Source of the DNA: Anaerolineales bacterium
Lineage (GTDB): Bacteria > Chloroflexota > Anaerolineae > 4572-78 > J111
Assembly: GCA_015075185.1 (NCBI GenBank)
Contig: JABTUW010000004.1
Location: forward strand, 1,080,761-1,144,760
Direction: 5' to 3'
Length of the DNA: 64,000 bases
The notes beneath the pieces were generated by a model that saw nothing but the letters and a program-made list of their open reading frames with translations, did not search any database and was not told the DNA's origin. The translations under genes and the position numbers were made by a program. Shown piece after piece: positions 16,912 through 24,250 of this stretch. How positions within the stretch are numbered: the first letter of the stretch is position 1; the number at the start of each line of letters is the position of its first letter.

Positions 16912-17637
16912 TTAGATTTTCTCTAGAGGCGTTGGATAATGTCCAAATTTGACCTCCGGCCCGGCGACAGGCGCAGCCCAACGGACGGCGTTGCTGATGA
17001 CGCGCAGCACCTCCGGCTGGTGGTAAATGGGGTAGGTTTCATGGCCGGGGCGAAAATAGAAAATCTTGCCTCGTCTCCGATGAAAACAGCAGCCGCTGCG
17101 GAAAACCTCGCCGCCCTGGAACCAACTGATAAAGACCAGCGTATCCGGCGCGGGGATGTCGAAATGCTCGCCGTACATCTCCGCCTGGGGGATCTCAAAA
17201 TATTCGCCCAGCCCGGCGGCAATAGGGTGCCCCGGCTCGACCACCCAGATGCGCTCCTTCTCGCCCATTTCCCGCCACTTGAGATCGCACGCTGTGCCCA
17301 TTAACTTCTTAAAAATCTTGGAAAAGTGACCGGAGTGCAGCACAATCAGCCCCATGCCTTCCAGGACTCGCTGGTGGACTCGCTCCACAATCTCGTCGGC
17401 CACTTCCCCATGGGCCAGATGCCCCCACCAGATCAGGGCATCGGTTTGGGCCAAAACTGCCTGGGTCAAGCCATGTTCCGGCTCATCCAGGGTGGCCGTC
17501 TGCACGGTCAACCCTTCGGATTGGAGATGCCGGGCAATAGCCTGGTGGATGCCATCGGGATAGATTTTGGCCACCGCCGGGTCCCGCTTTTCGTGCCGGT
17601 ACTCGTTCCAGACCGTAGCCCGAAGTGAATTGGTCAT
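16912..17637 (-). CDS. ThuA-like domain protein, copy 2
   Basis: A 241-residue ThuA family protein. It begins LRATVWNEYRHEKRDP, has DALIWWGHLAHGEV and GLIVLHSGHFSK in the core, and RGKIFYFRPGHETYPIY towards the end, the typical region before the C-terminal helix. This subgroup is often annotated as trehalose-utilisation protein, but its reaction is not established. GAGGAGG precedes the ATG at 17637. It is the first gene of the long minus-strand run. Only distantly similar to the copy at 14030. Confidence 0.87.
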   Translation of the reverse strand: MTNSLRATVWNEYRHEKRDPAVAKIYPDGIHQAIARHLQSEGLTVQTATLDEPEHGLTQAVLAQTDALIWWGHLAHGEVADEIVERVHQRVLEGMGLIVLHSGHFSKIFKKLMGTACDLKWREMGEKERIWVVEPGHPIAAGLGEYFEIPQAEMYGEHFDIPAPDTLVFISWFQGGEVFRSGCCFHRRRGKIFYFRPGHETYPIYHQPEVLRVISNAVRWAAPVAGPEVKFGHYPTPLEKI

Positions 17638-17684
17638 AATTTCCTCCTCGAAGATAGTAACCAGTCAACGTCAATAAGTTAGCA

Positions 17685-17827
17685 GCATCCTGAGTAGGTT
17701 GAGCGAAGCGAAACCGTATCGAAGGATGCGGGTTGGCGGCGAATCGTTGCTTGAGTCGCATCCTTCGATACGCGCTCCACTTCACCCTTCGACAAGCTCA
17801 GGACGAGTTCCGCGCTACTCAGGATGC
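17685..17827. repeat. Dispersed repeat family B, copy B1
   Basis: Begins GCATCCTGAGTAG and ends CTACTCAGGATGC, with internal CCTTCGACAAGCTCAGGAC and two GTATCGAAGGATGC-type segments facing each other. Other copies are at 22101, 23909, 51175 and 52661. The CCTGAGCTTGTCGAAGG core is a widespread bacterial intergenic motif. Confidence 0.8.
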
Positions 17828-18067
17828 TGTCCAACCTTAACTTCGTGATATTGAGATGTCAGTAGTCAGATAGATTCCGCAGTCCTACAACTTTGTTACC
17901 GCTACCTCTTCATTGTTTTTACCAGCCTTCCAGTCTTCCACCCTTCCAGCCCTCCGTTCTTCCTAATCTTCCCATAACCCCATCATTTTGGCAAAATCCG
18001 GCCGGTCTAAACACTATGTTTCACGTTTCACGTTTTAGGTCTCGCTGCGGTATAATGTGGCTCCAAG

Positions 18068-18166
18068 TAACAGTGTACAGGTCGCACAGGAGCCAGTGAA
18101 CAGTGACCAGTAATCTGTCGAACTTTTGCCGACCACTGACTACTGATAACTGTTTACGACTTACAG
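18068..18166. repeat. Iterated palindromic element, family H
   Basis: Left arm has AACAGTG/CCAGTGA-type units. Right arm (18131-18164) has CACTGACTACTGATAACTG. It occupies the serC leader and stops about 10 nt before AGGAGA. Confidence 0.6.
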
Positions 18167-18177
18167 GAGAGAGCACT

Positions 18178-19269
18178 ATGTCAGACCGAATCTTTAACTT
18201 CAGCGCCGGGCCGGCAGTGATGCCCATGCCTGTTTTGGAACGAGCGCGGGATGAGCTGCCCAACTTCCAGGGCTGCGGCATGTCGGTCATGGAAATGAGC
18301 CATCGCTCGCCGGAGTTTGAAGGGATTTTGGCCCACGCCGAAAGCGGCCTGCGCCGGAATATGGGCATTCCCGACGACTACGCGATCCTTTTTTTACAGG
18401 GCGGAGCCAGCCTCCAATTTTCGATGGCGCCCATGAACCTTTACCTCCCCGGCCAGCCCATTGACGTGATCCACACCGGCGCATGGACCGAAAAAGCCAT
18501 CGAGGAAATCAAAAAAGTAGCCGACTATCGCCTGGTCGCTTCAACCGAGGCCGAAAAGTTCCGCCGGCTACCCCGGCCTGACGAAATTGAATTTAACCCC
18601 AGCGCCTCGTATGTCCACATCTGTTCCAACAATACTATTTTCGGTACGCAGTGGCGCAGTTTCCCCGATACCGGCGCTGTCCCCCTGGTGGCCGACATGT
18701 CCTCCGACATCCTTTCCCGCATGGTAGACGTGTCCAAATTTGGCCTGATTTTTGCTGGGGCGCAGAAAAATATCGGCCCGGCCGGTGTGACCGTTGTCAT
18801 CATACGCAAGGAGTTGGCCCAGCGAACGCCTGCCAGCGTACCGACCATGCTCAAATACGCCACCCACCTCAAAAACAATTCGCTCTACAACACCCCGCCG
18901 ACTTTTGGCATTTACATGATTGCCCTGGTCATGGATTGGATTGAAGCCGAAGGCGGCGTCGTGGCCATCGAGGAGCGCAATGAGGCCAAAGCCAAACTGC
19001 TGTATAACGCCATTGATCGCAGCGGCTTTTATTACGGCCCGGCGGAAGCGTCCGACCGTTCTTATATGAATGTCAATTTCCGCGTTCACGGCGACAATGA
19101 AGAACTGGAAAAGAAATTCGTCAGAGAAGCCGAAGCCGCCGGCCTCAGCGGCTTAAAGGGTCATCGCTCCGTTGGCGGCCTGCGCGCCTCCATTTATAAC
19201 GCCATGTCGCTGGAGGGGGTCCAGGCGTTGACTGATTTTATGGGCGAGTTTGAGAGAAAATACGGCTGA
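18178..19269 (+). CDS. serC: Phosphoserine aminotransferase
   Basis: A 363-residue PLP enzyme that converts 3-phosphohydroxypyruvate and glutamate to phosphoserine in serine synthesis; it can also act in vitamin B6 synthesis. It opens with IFNFSAGPAVMP, typical of SerC. GGASLQF (75-81) is the phosphate/cofactor loop, and the Schiff-base lysine is Lys197 in GAQKNIGPAG. It ends with SVGGLRASIYNAM, the substrate-phosphate region. Length matches the family (about 360). The ATG at 18178 follows AGGAGA; an upstream in-frame ATG at 18103 lies inside repeat H and is rejected. A lone biosynthetic gene next to xylB. Confidence 0.95.
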   Translation: MSDRIFNFSAGPAVMPMPVLERARDELPNFQGCGMSVMEMSHRSPEFEGILAHAESGLRRNMGIPDDYAILFLQGGASLQFSMAPMNLYLPGQPIDVIHTGAWTEKAIEEIKKVADYRLVASTEAEKFRRLPRPDEIEFNPSASYVHICSNNTIFGTQWRSFPDTGAVPLVADMSSDILSRMVDVSKFGLIFAGAQKNIGPAGVTVVIIRKELAQRTPASVPTMLKYATHLKNNSLYNTPPTFGIYMIALVMDWIEAEGGVVAIEERNEAKAKLLYNAIDRSGFYYGPAEASDRSYMNVNFRVHGDNEELEKKFVREAEAAGLSGLKGHRSVGGLRASIYNAMSLEGVQALTDFMGEFERKYG

Positions 19270-19313
19270 CAGATTGTAATTCTCGCAGACAATGAAGGTG
19301 TGAGGGATTACTC

Positions 19314-20897
19314 ATGACTCTTCTCCTCGGCATTGACATCGGCACTTCCAGCGCCAAGGCAGTTTTGTTTGACCCGGAGACGGCGCAAACTGCAGCCGTC
19401 GCCGGCCACGAATATCCGCTTCATAAACCCAGCCCGGACCGGGCGGAACAGAATCCGGAGGACTGGTGGCAGGCGACGATCACCATCGTGCGCCAGGTGA
19501 CAGCCCAGGCAGGCCGCACCGACGTGGCCGCCATCAGCTTCAGCGGCCAGATGCACGGCACAGTGCTGCTGGATCGAGCCGGAGTGCCGCTCCACCCGGC
19601 CATCATCTGGGCCGACCAGCGCAGCGCCGCCGCCTGCGCCAGGCTTGTCGCCTCCCTGGGACCGGAAAAGTATGCCGCCGTCGCCGGGACGCTGCCGGCG
19701 GTTGGCTTTCAAGGCCCGACGCTGGTCTGGCTGGCCGAGCACGAACCCGCCCTGCTGGCTCACACCCACCAGGTCATCCTGCCCAAGGATTACGTCCGGC
19801 TGCGCATGATCGGCCAAGTTGCCACCGAAGTCAGCGATGCCGCCAGTACGGGCATCTTCGATATTACCCGCCAAACCTGGGCGGCAGAAATTTTAGCTGG
19901 GGTAGGGCTGCAAGAGAGCCTTTTCCCGCCGGTGCTGGCTTCGACCGCTGTAGCCGGGCAGCTCACAGGCCAGGCAGCCACAATGCTAGGGCTGGCAGCC
20001 GGCATCCCGGTCATTGCCGGCTGCGCCGACCAGCCTGCTCAAGCGATTGGCAACGGCCTGATTGCCCCTGGCCCGGCTTCGGTGACGACCGGCAGCGGGG
20101 GGCAGGTGTTTGTGCCCATCGAACCGGCCTCAAAAGAACTCGTAGGAACTGAGGGAACTTATAGGAACTCGGACCTTCAAGTTTCCACGAGTTCCCACGA
20201 GATGCCAGTTTTGCAAACAGACTCTCGTCTTCACGTTTTCAATCACGCTGTCCCGCAGATGTGGTATGTGTTGGGAGCTATTCTGTCGGCCGGGTTGTCG
20301 CTGCGCTGGCTGCGTCACATCACCGGCCTGGCCGGGGCCGCCGACGCTTACCCCATCTTGAGCGCCGAAGCGGCAGCCGTCCCGCCCGGTGCGGACGGCC
20401 TGATCTTTTTGCCCTATCTCTCCGGCGAACGGACCCCCCACATGGACCCGCTGGCGCGTGGGGCTTTCATTGGCCTGAGTTCGTACCACTCTCGCGGCCA
20501 CCTGGCCCGCGCGGTGATGGAGGGCGTGGCCCTGGCTTTGCGCCAAACCCTCGAAATCAGCCTGAGCCTGGGCGGGCAGGTCGAGCGAATCATTGCAGCC
20601 GGAGGCGGGGCCGAGAGTGAAGTGTGGCGGCAAATCCAGGCGGATGTCTTTGGCCTGCCGCTGCAGCAGTCCTTGTTGAGCGAGCAGGCCAGCGTCGGCG
20701 CAGCCCTGCTGGCCGGAGCAGGCGCGGGTCTCTACCCCGATCTGGCCGCAGCCTGCCAACAAGTCGTCCGCTACGGCCCCCTCACCGAACCAAACCCCGT
20801 GCGCCAGGCCAGGTACGACGAGTTATATACTCGTTTTGTCGGGCTTTACCCGCGGCTGCGGGAGGATTTTCACTGGTTGGCCGGGTTTTCAAAATGA
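19314..20897 (+). CDS. xylB: Xylulokinase carrying an in-frame palindromic insertion
   Basis: A 527-residue FGGY-family kinase forming xylulose 5-phosphate. It has LLLGIDIGTSSAKAVLFD at the N-terminus, SFSGQMHGTVLLD and IIWADQRS typical of XylB, and GGGAESEVWRQIQADVFGLP at the C-terminal ATP site. Usual length is about 485-500. The excess is explained by roughly 29 residues (about 275-303) between QVFVPIEPA and TDSRLHVFNHAVP, encoded by an imperfect palindrome (20136-20201). The insertion keeps the frame and lies between the two domains. GAGGGA precedes the ATG. The stop overlaps the next start (ATGA), so plsC is co-translated. Confidence 0.92.
   Translation: MTLLLGIDIGTSSAKAVLFDPETAQTAAVAGHEYPLHKPSPDRAEQNPEDWWQATITIVRQVTAQAGRTDVAAISFSGQMHGTVLLDRAGVPLHPAIIWADQRSAAACARLVASLGPEKYAAVAGTLPAVGFQGPTLVWLAEHEPALLAHTHQVILPKDYVRLRMIGQVATEVSDAASTGIFDITRQTWAAEILAGVGLQESLFPPVLASTAVAGQLTGQAATMLGLAAGIPVIAGCADQPAQAIGNGLIAPGPASVTTGSGGQVFVPIEPASKELVGTEGTYRNSDLQVSTSSHEMPVLQTDSRLHVFNHAVPQMWYVLGAILSAGLSLRWLRHITGLAGAADAYPILSAEAAAVPPGADGLIFLPYLSGERTPHMDPLARGAFIGLSSYHSRGHLARAVMEGVALALRQTLEISLSLGGQVERIIAAGGGAESEVWRQIQADVFGLPLQQSLLSEQASVGAALLAGAGAGLYPDLAAACQQVVRYGPLTEPNPVRQARYDELYTRFVGLYPRLREDFHWLAGFSK
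20136..20201. repeat. Palindromic element inside xylB
   Basis: Left arm repeats GGAACT units (GAACTCGTAGGAACT, then GGGAACT and AGGAACTCGG). Right arm reads AGTTTCCACGAGTTCCCACG, its approximate complement. The architecture is that of the intergenic elements, but it is translated in frame. Confidence 0.75.
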
Positions 20898-21541
20898 GCC
20901 TTTACGCCAGCCATTATCCTTTTACCGAGGTCGTGCGGAAGCTTTTCTTCACCTATATCCGCCTCTATTTCCGGCCTCAGGTCAAAGGCGCGGAGCACAT
21001 CCCGTTAGAAGGAGCCTTTATCCTGGCCGCCAATCACGCCAGCCACGTGGATACAGCCGTCATCTTCAGCACCCTGCCCCCATCTCTGCGCCAGCGCACG
21101 GTGGCGGCCGCGGCGCGAGATTACTTCTTTGAGGGCGGCTGGCAGCAGAGCACAGCCCGGATTCTCTTCAACGCCATCCCGGTGGACCGCGATACGGTCA
21201 AAGGGGAAGATCCTTTGCGCCATGTCCTGCGGGCGCTGGATGAGGGCTATGGGGTGGTCATTTATCCTGAAGGCACGCGCAGCATGACCGGGCAGATTGG
21301 CCCTTTCCGCCGGGGGATTGGCCGGCTGATTGCGGCCTTTCCCGACGTGCCGGTGATTCCTTTACGGGTCAGCGGGACGGCTCGCGCCATGCCTAAAGGC
21401 GCCGCCGCGCCCCGGCCGCTCACCGTCCACGTCCGCTTTGGGCCGCCGCTTCATTTGAAGGCGAGCCTTGATGACCGGGCCAGTTGGCAGACCGCCGCCG
21501 ACGCCGTGCGCGAGGCGGTGCTCCAGTTGGAAACCAATTGA
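20894..21541 (+). CDS. plsC: 1-acyl-glycerol-3-phosphate acyltransferase family protein
   Basis: A 215-residue acyltransferase that transfers a fatty acyl group to lysophosphatidate or a similar acceptor at the membrane. The four PlsC blocks are visible: NHASHVDT (HxxxxD catalytic pair), the IPVDRDT region, PEGTRSMTG (acceptor binding), and VPVIPLRVSG. The start overlaps the xylB stop as ATGA; a longer frame upstream is a shadow of xylB. Translational coupling to a sugar kinase is unusual and may be only a packing effect. Exact substrate unknown. Confidence 0.9.
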   Translation: MSLYASHYPFTEVVRKLFFTYIRLYFRPQVKGAEHIPLEGAFILAANHASHVDTAVIFSTLPPSLRQRTVAAAARDYFFEGGWQQSTARILFNAIPVDRDTVKGEDPLRHVLRALDEGYGVVIYPEGTRSMTGQIGPFRRGIGRLIAAFPDVPVIPLRVSGTARAMPKGAAAPRPLTVHVRFGPPLHLKASLDDRASWQTAADAVREAVLQLETN

Positions 21542-21786
21542 TAAGGCGAAACCCGTGACCCGCGAAATCCTGCGCCAGGCCGAGCCTGACCCGGAGCGGC
21601 GACCGGCGGTGCATGTGGGCGGGTGAGTCTGCCGAGCGTTGAAACGCCCGGCTACTTCATATGAAAGCCTGATAAATCAGGCTGGACGCTTGGTTGAGTC
21701 GGTTTCTAACCGACTTTCACCTGTCTCAGCCGATGGCTTCCAGCCATTGGCGAACGGCTGCCTCTAAAGCCAAGATTAGCAACCGG

Positions 21787-21841
21787 GTCGCATCCTTATC
21801 GCATCCTTATCGCATGGTTATCGCATCCTTGTCGCATCCAA
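21787..21841. repeat. Five tandem 11-mers
   Basis: TCGCATCCTTA repeated about five times (third copy TCGCATGGTTA). It is one-armed: no complementary array follows directly. The unit shares GCATCC with family B. Confidence 0.75.
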
Positions 21842-21890
21842 GTGGGTCAGCTTACGGTTTCGGTTGTCAAGATGCATGAGAGCCAAATTC

Positions 21891-22020
21891 AGCAACAATT
21901 CCAAATTTGCATACCGGGTTAGCAATTTTGAACCCATTTCGCGGAGTGAGGCACGCTTCGCGTCAGATGCCGAACGCCACTGCATCTGAGGATGCTGGCT
22001 CCTCATATTTGGAATTGCTG
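21891..22020. repeat. MITE-like element with inverted ends
   Basis: AGCAACAATTCCAAATTTG at the left and CATATTTGGAATTGCTG at the right are imperfect inverted repeats bounding 130 bp with no coding capacity. CAAATTCAGCAA-like sequence flanks both ends (21885 and 22021), possibly a duplicated target. Confidence 0.55.
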
Positions 22021-22037
22021 CAAATTCAGCAAATGGG

Positions 22038-22067
22038 TTGACTCTTCACGGTCTCTGCTTGTAAAAT
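22038..22067 (+). promoter_or_regulatory. Candidate sigma-70-type promoter
   Basis: TTGACT (22038-22043), 18-nt spacer, TAAAAT (22062-22067). It would transcribe repeat B2 and the methyltransferase gene at 22279. Confidence 0.45.
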
Positions 22068-22100
22068 CATAGTAACTTGAGTTCGGAATTAGCTCGAAAA

Positions 22101-22226
22101 TCACCCTTCGATACGGGCTAATGCCCTACTCAGGATGATTTTCGGCTTTTTATCGCATCCTGAGTAGCGCGGAACTCGTCCTGAGCTTGTCGAAGGGCGA
22201 AGTGGAGCGCGTATCGAAGGGTGCGA
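22101..22226. repeat. Dispersed repeat family B, copy B2
   Basis: TCACCCTTCGATACGGGC with CTACTCAGGATGA, then GCATCCTGAGTAGCGCGG, CCTGAGCTTGTCGAAGGG and GTATCGAAGGGTGCGA. It lies 52 nt upstream of the methyltransferase; B3 lies just downstream of the same gene. Confidence 0.8.
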
Positions 22227-22278
22227 TTTAGAAAACTTCGAATGCAGGTTAGTAAATCCTTCCCCGGCAGAGGCGTCC

Positions 22279-23889
22279 ATGAATAGACTTTACTACGGCG
22301 ACAACCTAACCGTGCTCCGCGAGCACCTCACCGACGAGAGCGTGGATTTAATCTATCTCGACCCGCCCTTCAACAGCCAGCGCGATTATAACTTATTATT
22401 CAAAACCCCCAAAGGCCACGAGTCAGACGCCCAGATTACCGCTTTTGAAGACACCTGGCACTGGGGGCCACAGGCCGAACAGGAATTTGCCCAACTTTTA
22501 CACCAACCCAACACCGACGTAGCCGAAATGATCCAATCGCTGCGGCGCTTTTTGCGCGAAAGCGACGTGATGGCCTACCTGACCATGATGGCTAACCGCC
22601 TGCTGGAACTGCGCCGCGTCCTCAAGCTGAGCGGCAGCCTGTACCTGCACTGCGACCCGACCGCCGGCCACTACCTCAAGCTGGTCCTCGATACTATTTT
22701 TGGGCCGGAGAATTTTAGAAACGAGATCATCTGGCAGCGCACCAACGTCCACAGCGACAGCAAAACCTGGAGCCGCGTCAGCGATACCATTTTCTTCTAT
22801 ACCAAATCCGGCAAATTCACCTGGAACCCCATCTACGCTTCCCACTCTGACGAACATCTCAAATCGAAATATCGCCAAAGTGACCCTAGCGGACGACTAT
22901 ACACTTTGAGTGATATGACCAGCCCCAATCCCCGCCCCAATATGATGTACGAGTGGAAGGGCTATCCTTCACCCCCGAATGGCTGGCGCTACTCTAAAGA
23001 AACGATGGCAAAGCTTGATGCGGACGGACGTATCTGGTATCCAGGCGACACTACTAAACGCCCGCGCCTTAAACGCTACCTCGATGAGATGTCCGGCACA
23101 TTGTTGGGTAATGTTTGGACTGATATCAATCCCATTAACTCGCAAGCCGCCGAACGCCTCGGCTACCCGACCCAAAAACCGTTAGCCCTGCTGGAGCGCA
23201 TCATCCAGGCCAGCAGCCAGGCCGGCGACATGGTGCTCGATCCGTTTTGCGGCTGCGGCACGGCGGTTCACGCCGCCCAGAAGTTGGGCCGCCAGTGGAT
23301 CGGCATTGATATTACCCACCTGGCCATCGGCCTGATCGAAAAGCGGATGAAAGACGCCTTTCCGAGCCTGGCTTTTGGAATTTACGGCACGCCCAGGGAC
23401 CTGGAGGGCGCGCGGGATCTGGCGCTGCGAGACAAGTACCAATTCCAGTGGTGGGCCTGCTCCCTGGTCAACGCCCAGCCTTACCAGGGCAAGAAGAAGG
23501 GCGCGGACAGCGGCATTGACGGCCTGATCTTCTTTCAGGATGAACTTAAAGGAGCGGCTAAAAAGATTGTCGTTTCGGTCAAGGGGGGCGAAACCGTCAC
23601 CCGGACGATGATGGCCGACTTGAAGAACACGGTCGAGCGGGAAAAGGCCCAAATCGGCTTATTTGTCACCTTGACCCCACCCACCAAGCCGATGGTCGTT
23701 GAAGCCTCCAGCGCCGGCTATTACGAGTCGCCCCACAGCGGCGCTTTCCCCAAAATCCAGATTTTGACTATCGAAGGTCTGCTTTCCGGCCAGGAGTCGC
23801 CCAAGTATCCCGACCTATCGCGGGGTGGTTTGAGTTTCAAAAAAGCGAAGGCGGAAGGCGAAACAGGTGAACAGGGGAAGTTGTTTTGA
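22279..23889 (+). CDS. Beta-class DNA methyltransferase with C-terminal nuclease-like domain
   Basis: A 536-residue enzyme. Motif IV DPPF is at 28-31 (IYLDPPFNSQRDYN) and motif I DPFCGCG at about 319-325. The IV-to-I order with a target-recognition region between is that of beta-class N6-adenine/N4-cytosine methyltransferases, including type III Mod subunits. After about residue 390 a second domain carries GIDGLIFF and, about 15 residues later, VSVKGG, resembling the D...(E/V)xK core of PD-(D/E)xK endonucleases of the Mrr type. It may therefore be a combined modification-restriction protein (inference). No separate restriction gene is adjacent. It is flanked on both sides by family B repeats. 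The ATG at 22279 has only a weak SD (AGAGG). Confidence 0.85.
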   Translation: MNRLYYGDNLTVLREHLTDESVDLIYLDPPFNSQRDYNLLFKTPKGHESDAQITAFEDTWHWGPQAEQEFAQLLHQPNTDVAEMIQSLRRFLRESDVMAYLTMMANRLLELRRVLKLSGSLYLHCDPTAGHYLKLVLDTIFGPENFRNEIIWQRTNVHSDSKTWSRVSDTIFFYTKSGKFTWNPIYASHSDEHLKSKYRQSDPSGRLYTLSDMTSPNPRPNMMYEWKGYPSPPNGWRYSKETMAKLDADGRIWYPGDTTKRPRLKRYLDEMSGTLLGNVWTDINPINSQAAERLGYPTQKPLALLERIIQASSQAGDMVLDPFCGCGTAVHAAQKLGRQWIGIDITHLAIGLIEKRMKDAFPSLAFGIYGTPRDLEGARDLALRDKYQFQWWACSLVNAQPYQGKKKGADSGIDGLIFFQDELKGAAKKIVVSVKGGETVTRTMMADLKNTVEREKAQIGLFVTLTPPTKPMVVEASSAGYYESPHSGAFPKIQILTIEGLLSGQESPKYPDLSRGGLSFKKAKAEGETGEQGKLF

Positions 23890-23908
23890 GTCAAGTTGCC
23901 ACCAAACT

Positions 23909-24058
23909 GCGAAAAATCACCCCCTTCGACAAGCTCAGGACACAGCTTCGATACACCTTCGGCACTCAGGGTGATTTTTCGCAGCATCCCGAGTAGTCCT
24001 GAGTTTCGTCCTGAGCTTGTCGAAGGGCAAAGCGAAGGACGTATCGAGGGGTGCTGCG
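23909..24058. repeat. Dispersed repeat family B, copy B3
   Basis: Two adjacent palindromes: GCGAAAAATCACCC with GGGTGATTTTTCGC (23909-23982), then GCAGCATCCCGAG with GGGGTGCTGCG (to 24058). Both contain the CCTTCGACAAGCTCAGG core in opposite orientations. Confidence 0.8.
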
Positions 24059-24128
24059 CCTAAGGTAGCAATTGGGGTTATTTTAAGCCAGTCGGAGCAG
24101 ACCTCAAAGGTTTTAAAATCCAACACAG

Positions 24129-24157
24129 TTGCCACATCCCTCCAAATCTGCTATAGT
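24129..24157 (+). promoter_or_regulatory. Sigma-70-type promoter for the M20 amidohydrolase
   Basis: TTGCCA (24129-24134), 17-nt spacer, TATAGT (24152-24157). Transcription would start near 24164, placing palindrome A3 (24186-24218) inside the transcribed 5' leader. The whole gap 23890-24250 (361 bp) consists of B3, this promoter and A3. Confidence 0.6.
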
Positions 24158-24185
24158 TGGCCTTCCCACGAATTTCGGCAACTCC

Positions 24186-24218
24186 AGACCCTAAAGGTCT
24201 TAAAGACCTTTAGGGTCT
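24186..24218. repeat. Palindrome family A, copy A3
   Basis: Perfect 15-nt arms (AGACCCTAAAGGTCT and complement) around TAA, 32 nt before the ATG at 24251 and about 22 nt after the predicted transcription start. Confidence 0.85.
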
Positions 24219-24250
24219 TCCTATACTCAAATTATTTGGAGGTATAGCTA

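Larger units (their letters stand above)
17638..18177. other. Divergent intergenic region between ThuA and serC
   Basis: 540 bp without a convincing gene. It holds element B1 (17685-17827), a pyrimidine-rich single arm of family C (about 17922-17963), two short TTTCACG repeats (18018-18034), a -10-like TATAAT at 18051-18056 with a poor -35 (TTCACG), and element H in the serC leader. Confidence 0.75.
21542..22278. other. 737-bp repeat pile-up upstream of the DNA methyltransferase
   Basis: No intact gene. It starts with a 23-codon GTG frame (21555-21626) that may be a remnant. Three mini-hairpins follow (AGCCTGATAAATCAGGCT near 21666-21683; AGTCGGTTTCTAACCGACT near 21697; CCGATGGCTTCCAGCCAT near 21730). 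Then come five 11-mer tandem units (21787-21841), a 130-bp element with inverted ends (21891-22020), a promoter-like pair (22038-22067) and repeat B2. Confidence 0.75.

Noticed and set aside
21787..21841. Possible CRISPR array
   Set aside because: The units are 11 nt and directly adjacent with no unique spacers, and no cas gene is present.
22101..24058. Family B copies as ends of an insertion sequence carrying the methyltransferase
   Set aside because: No transposase gene lies between or near them, and B copies also occur singly elsewhere; only recombination between copies remains possible.
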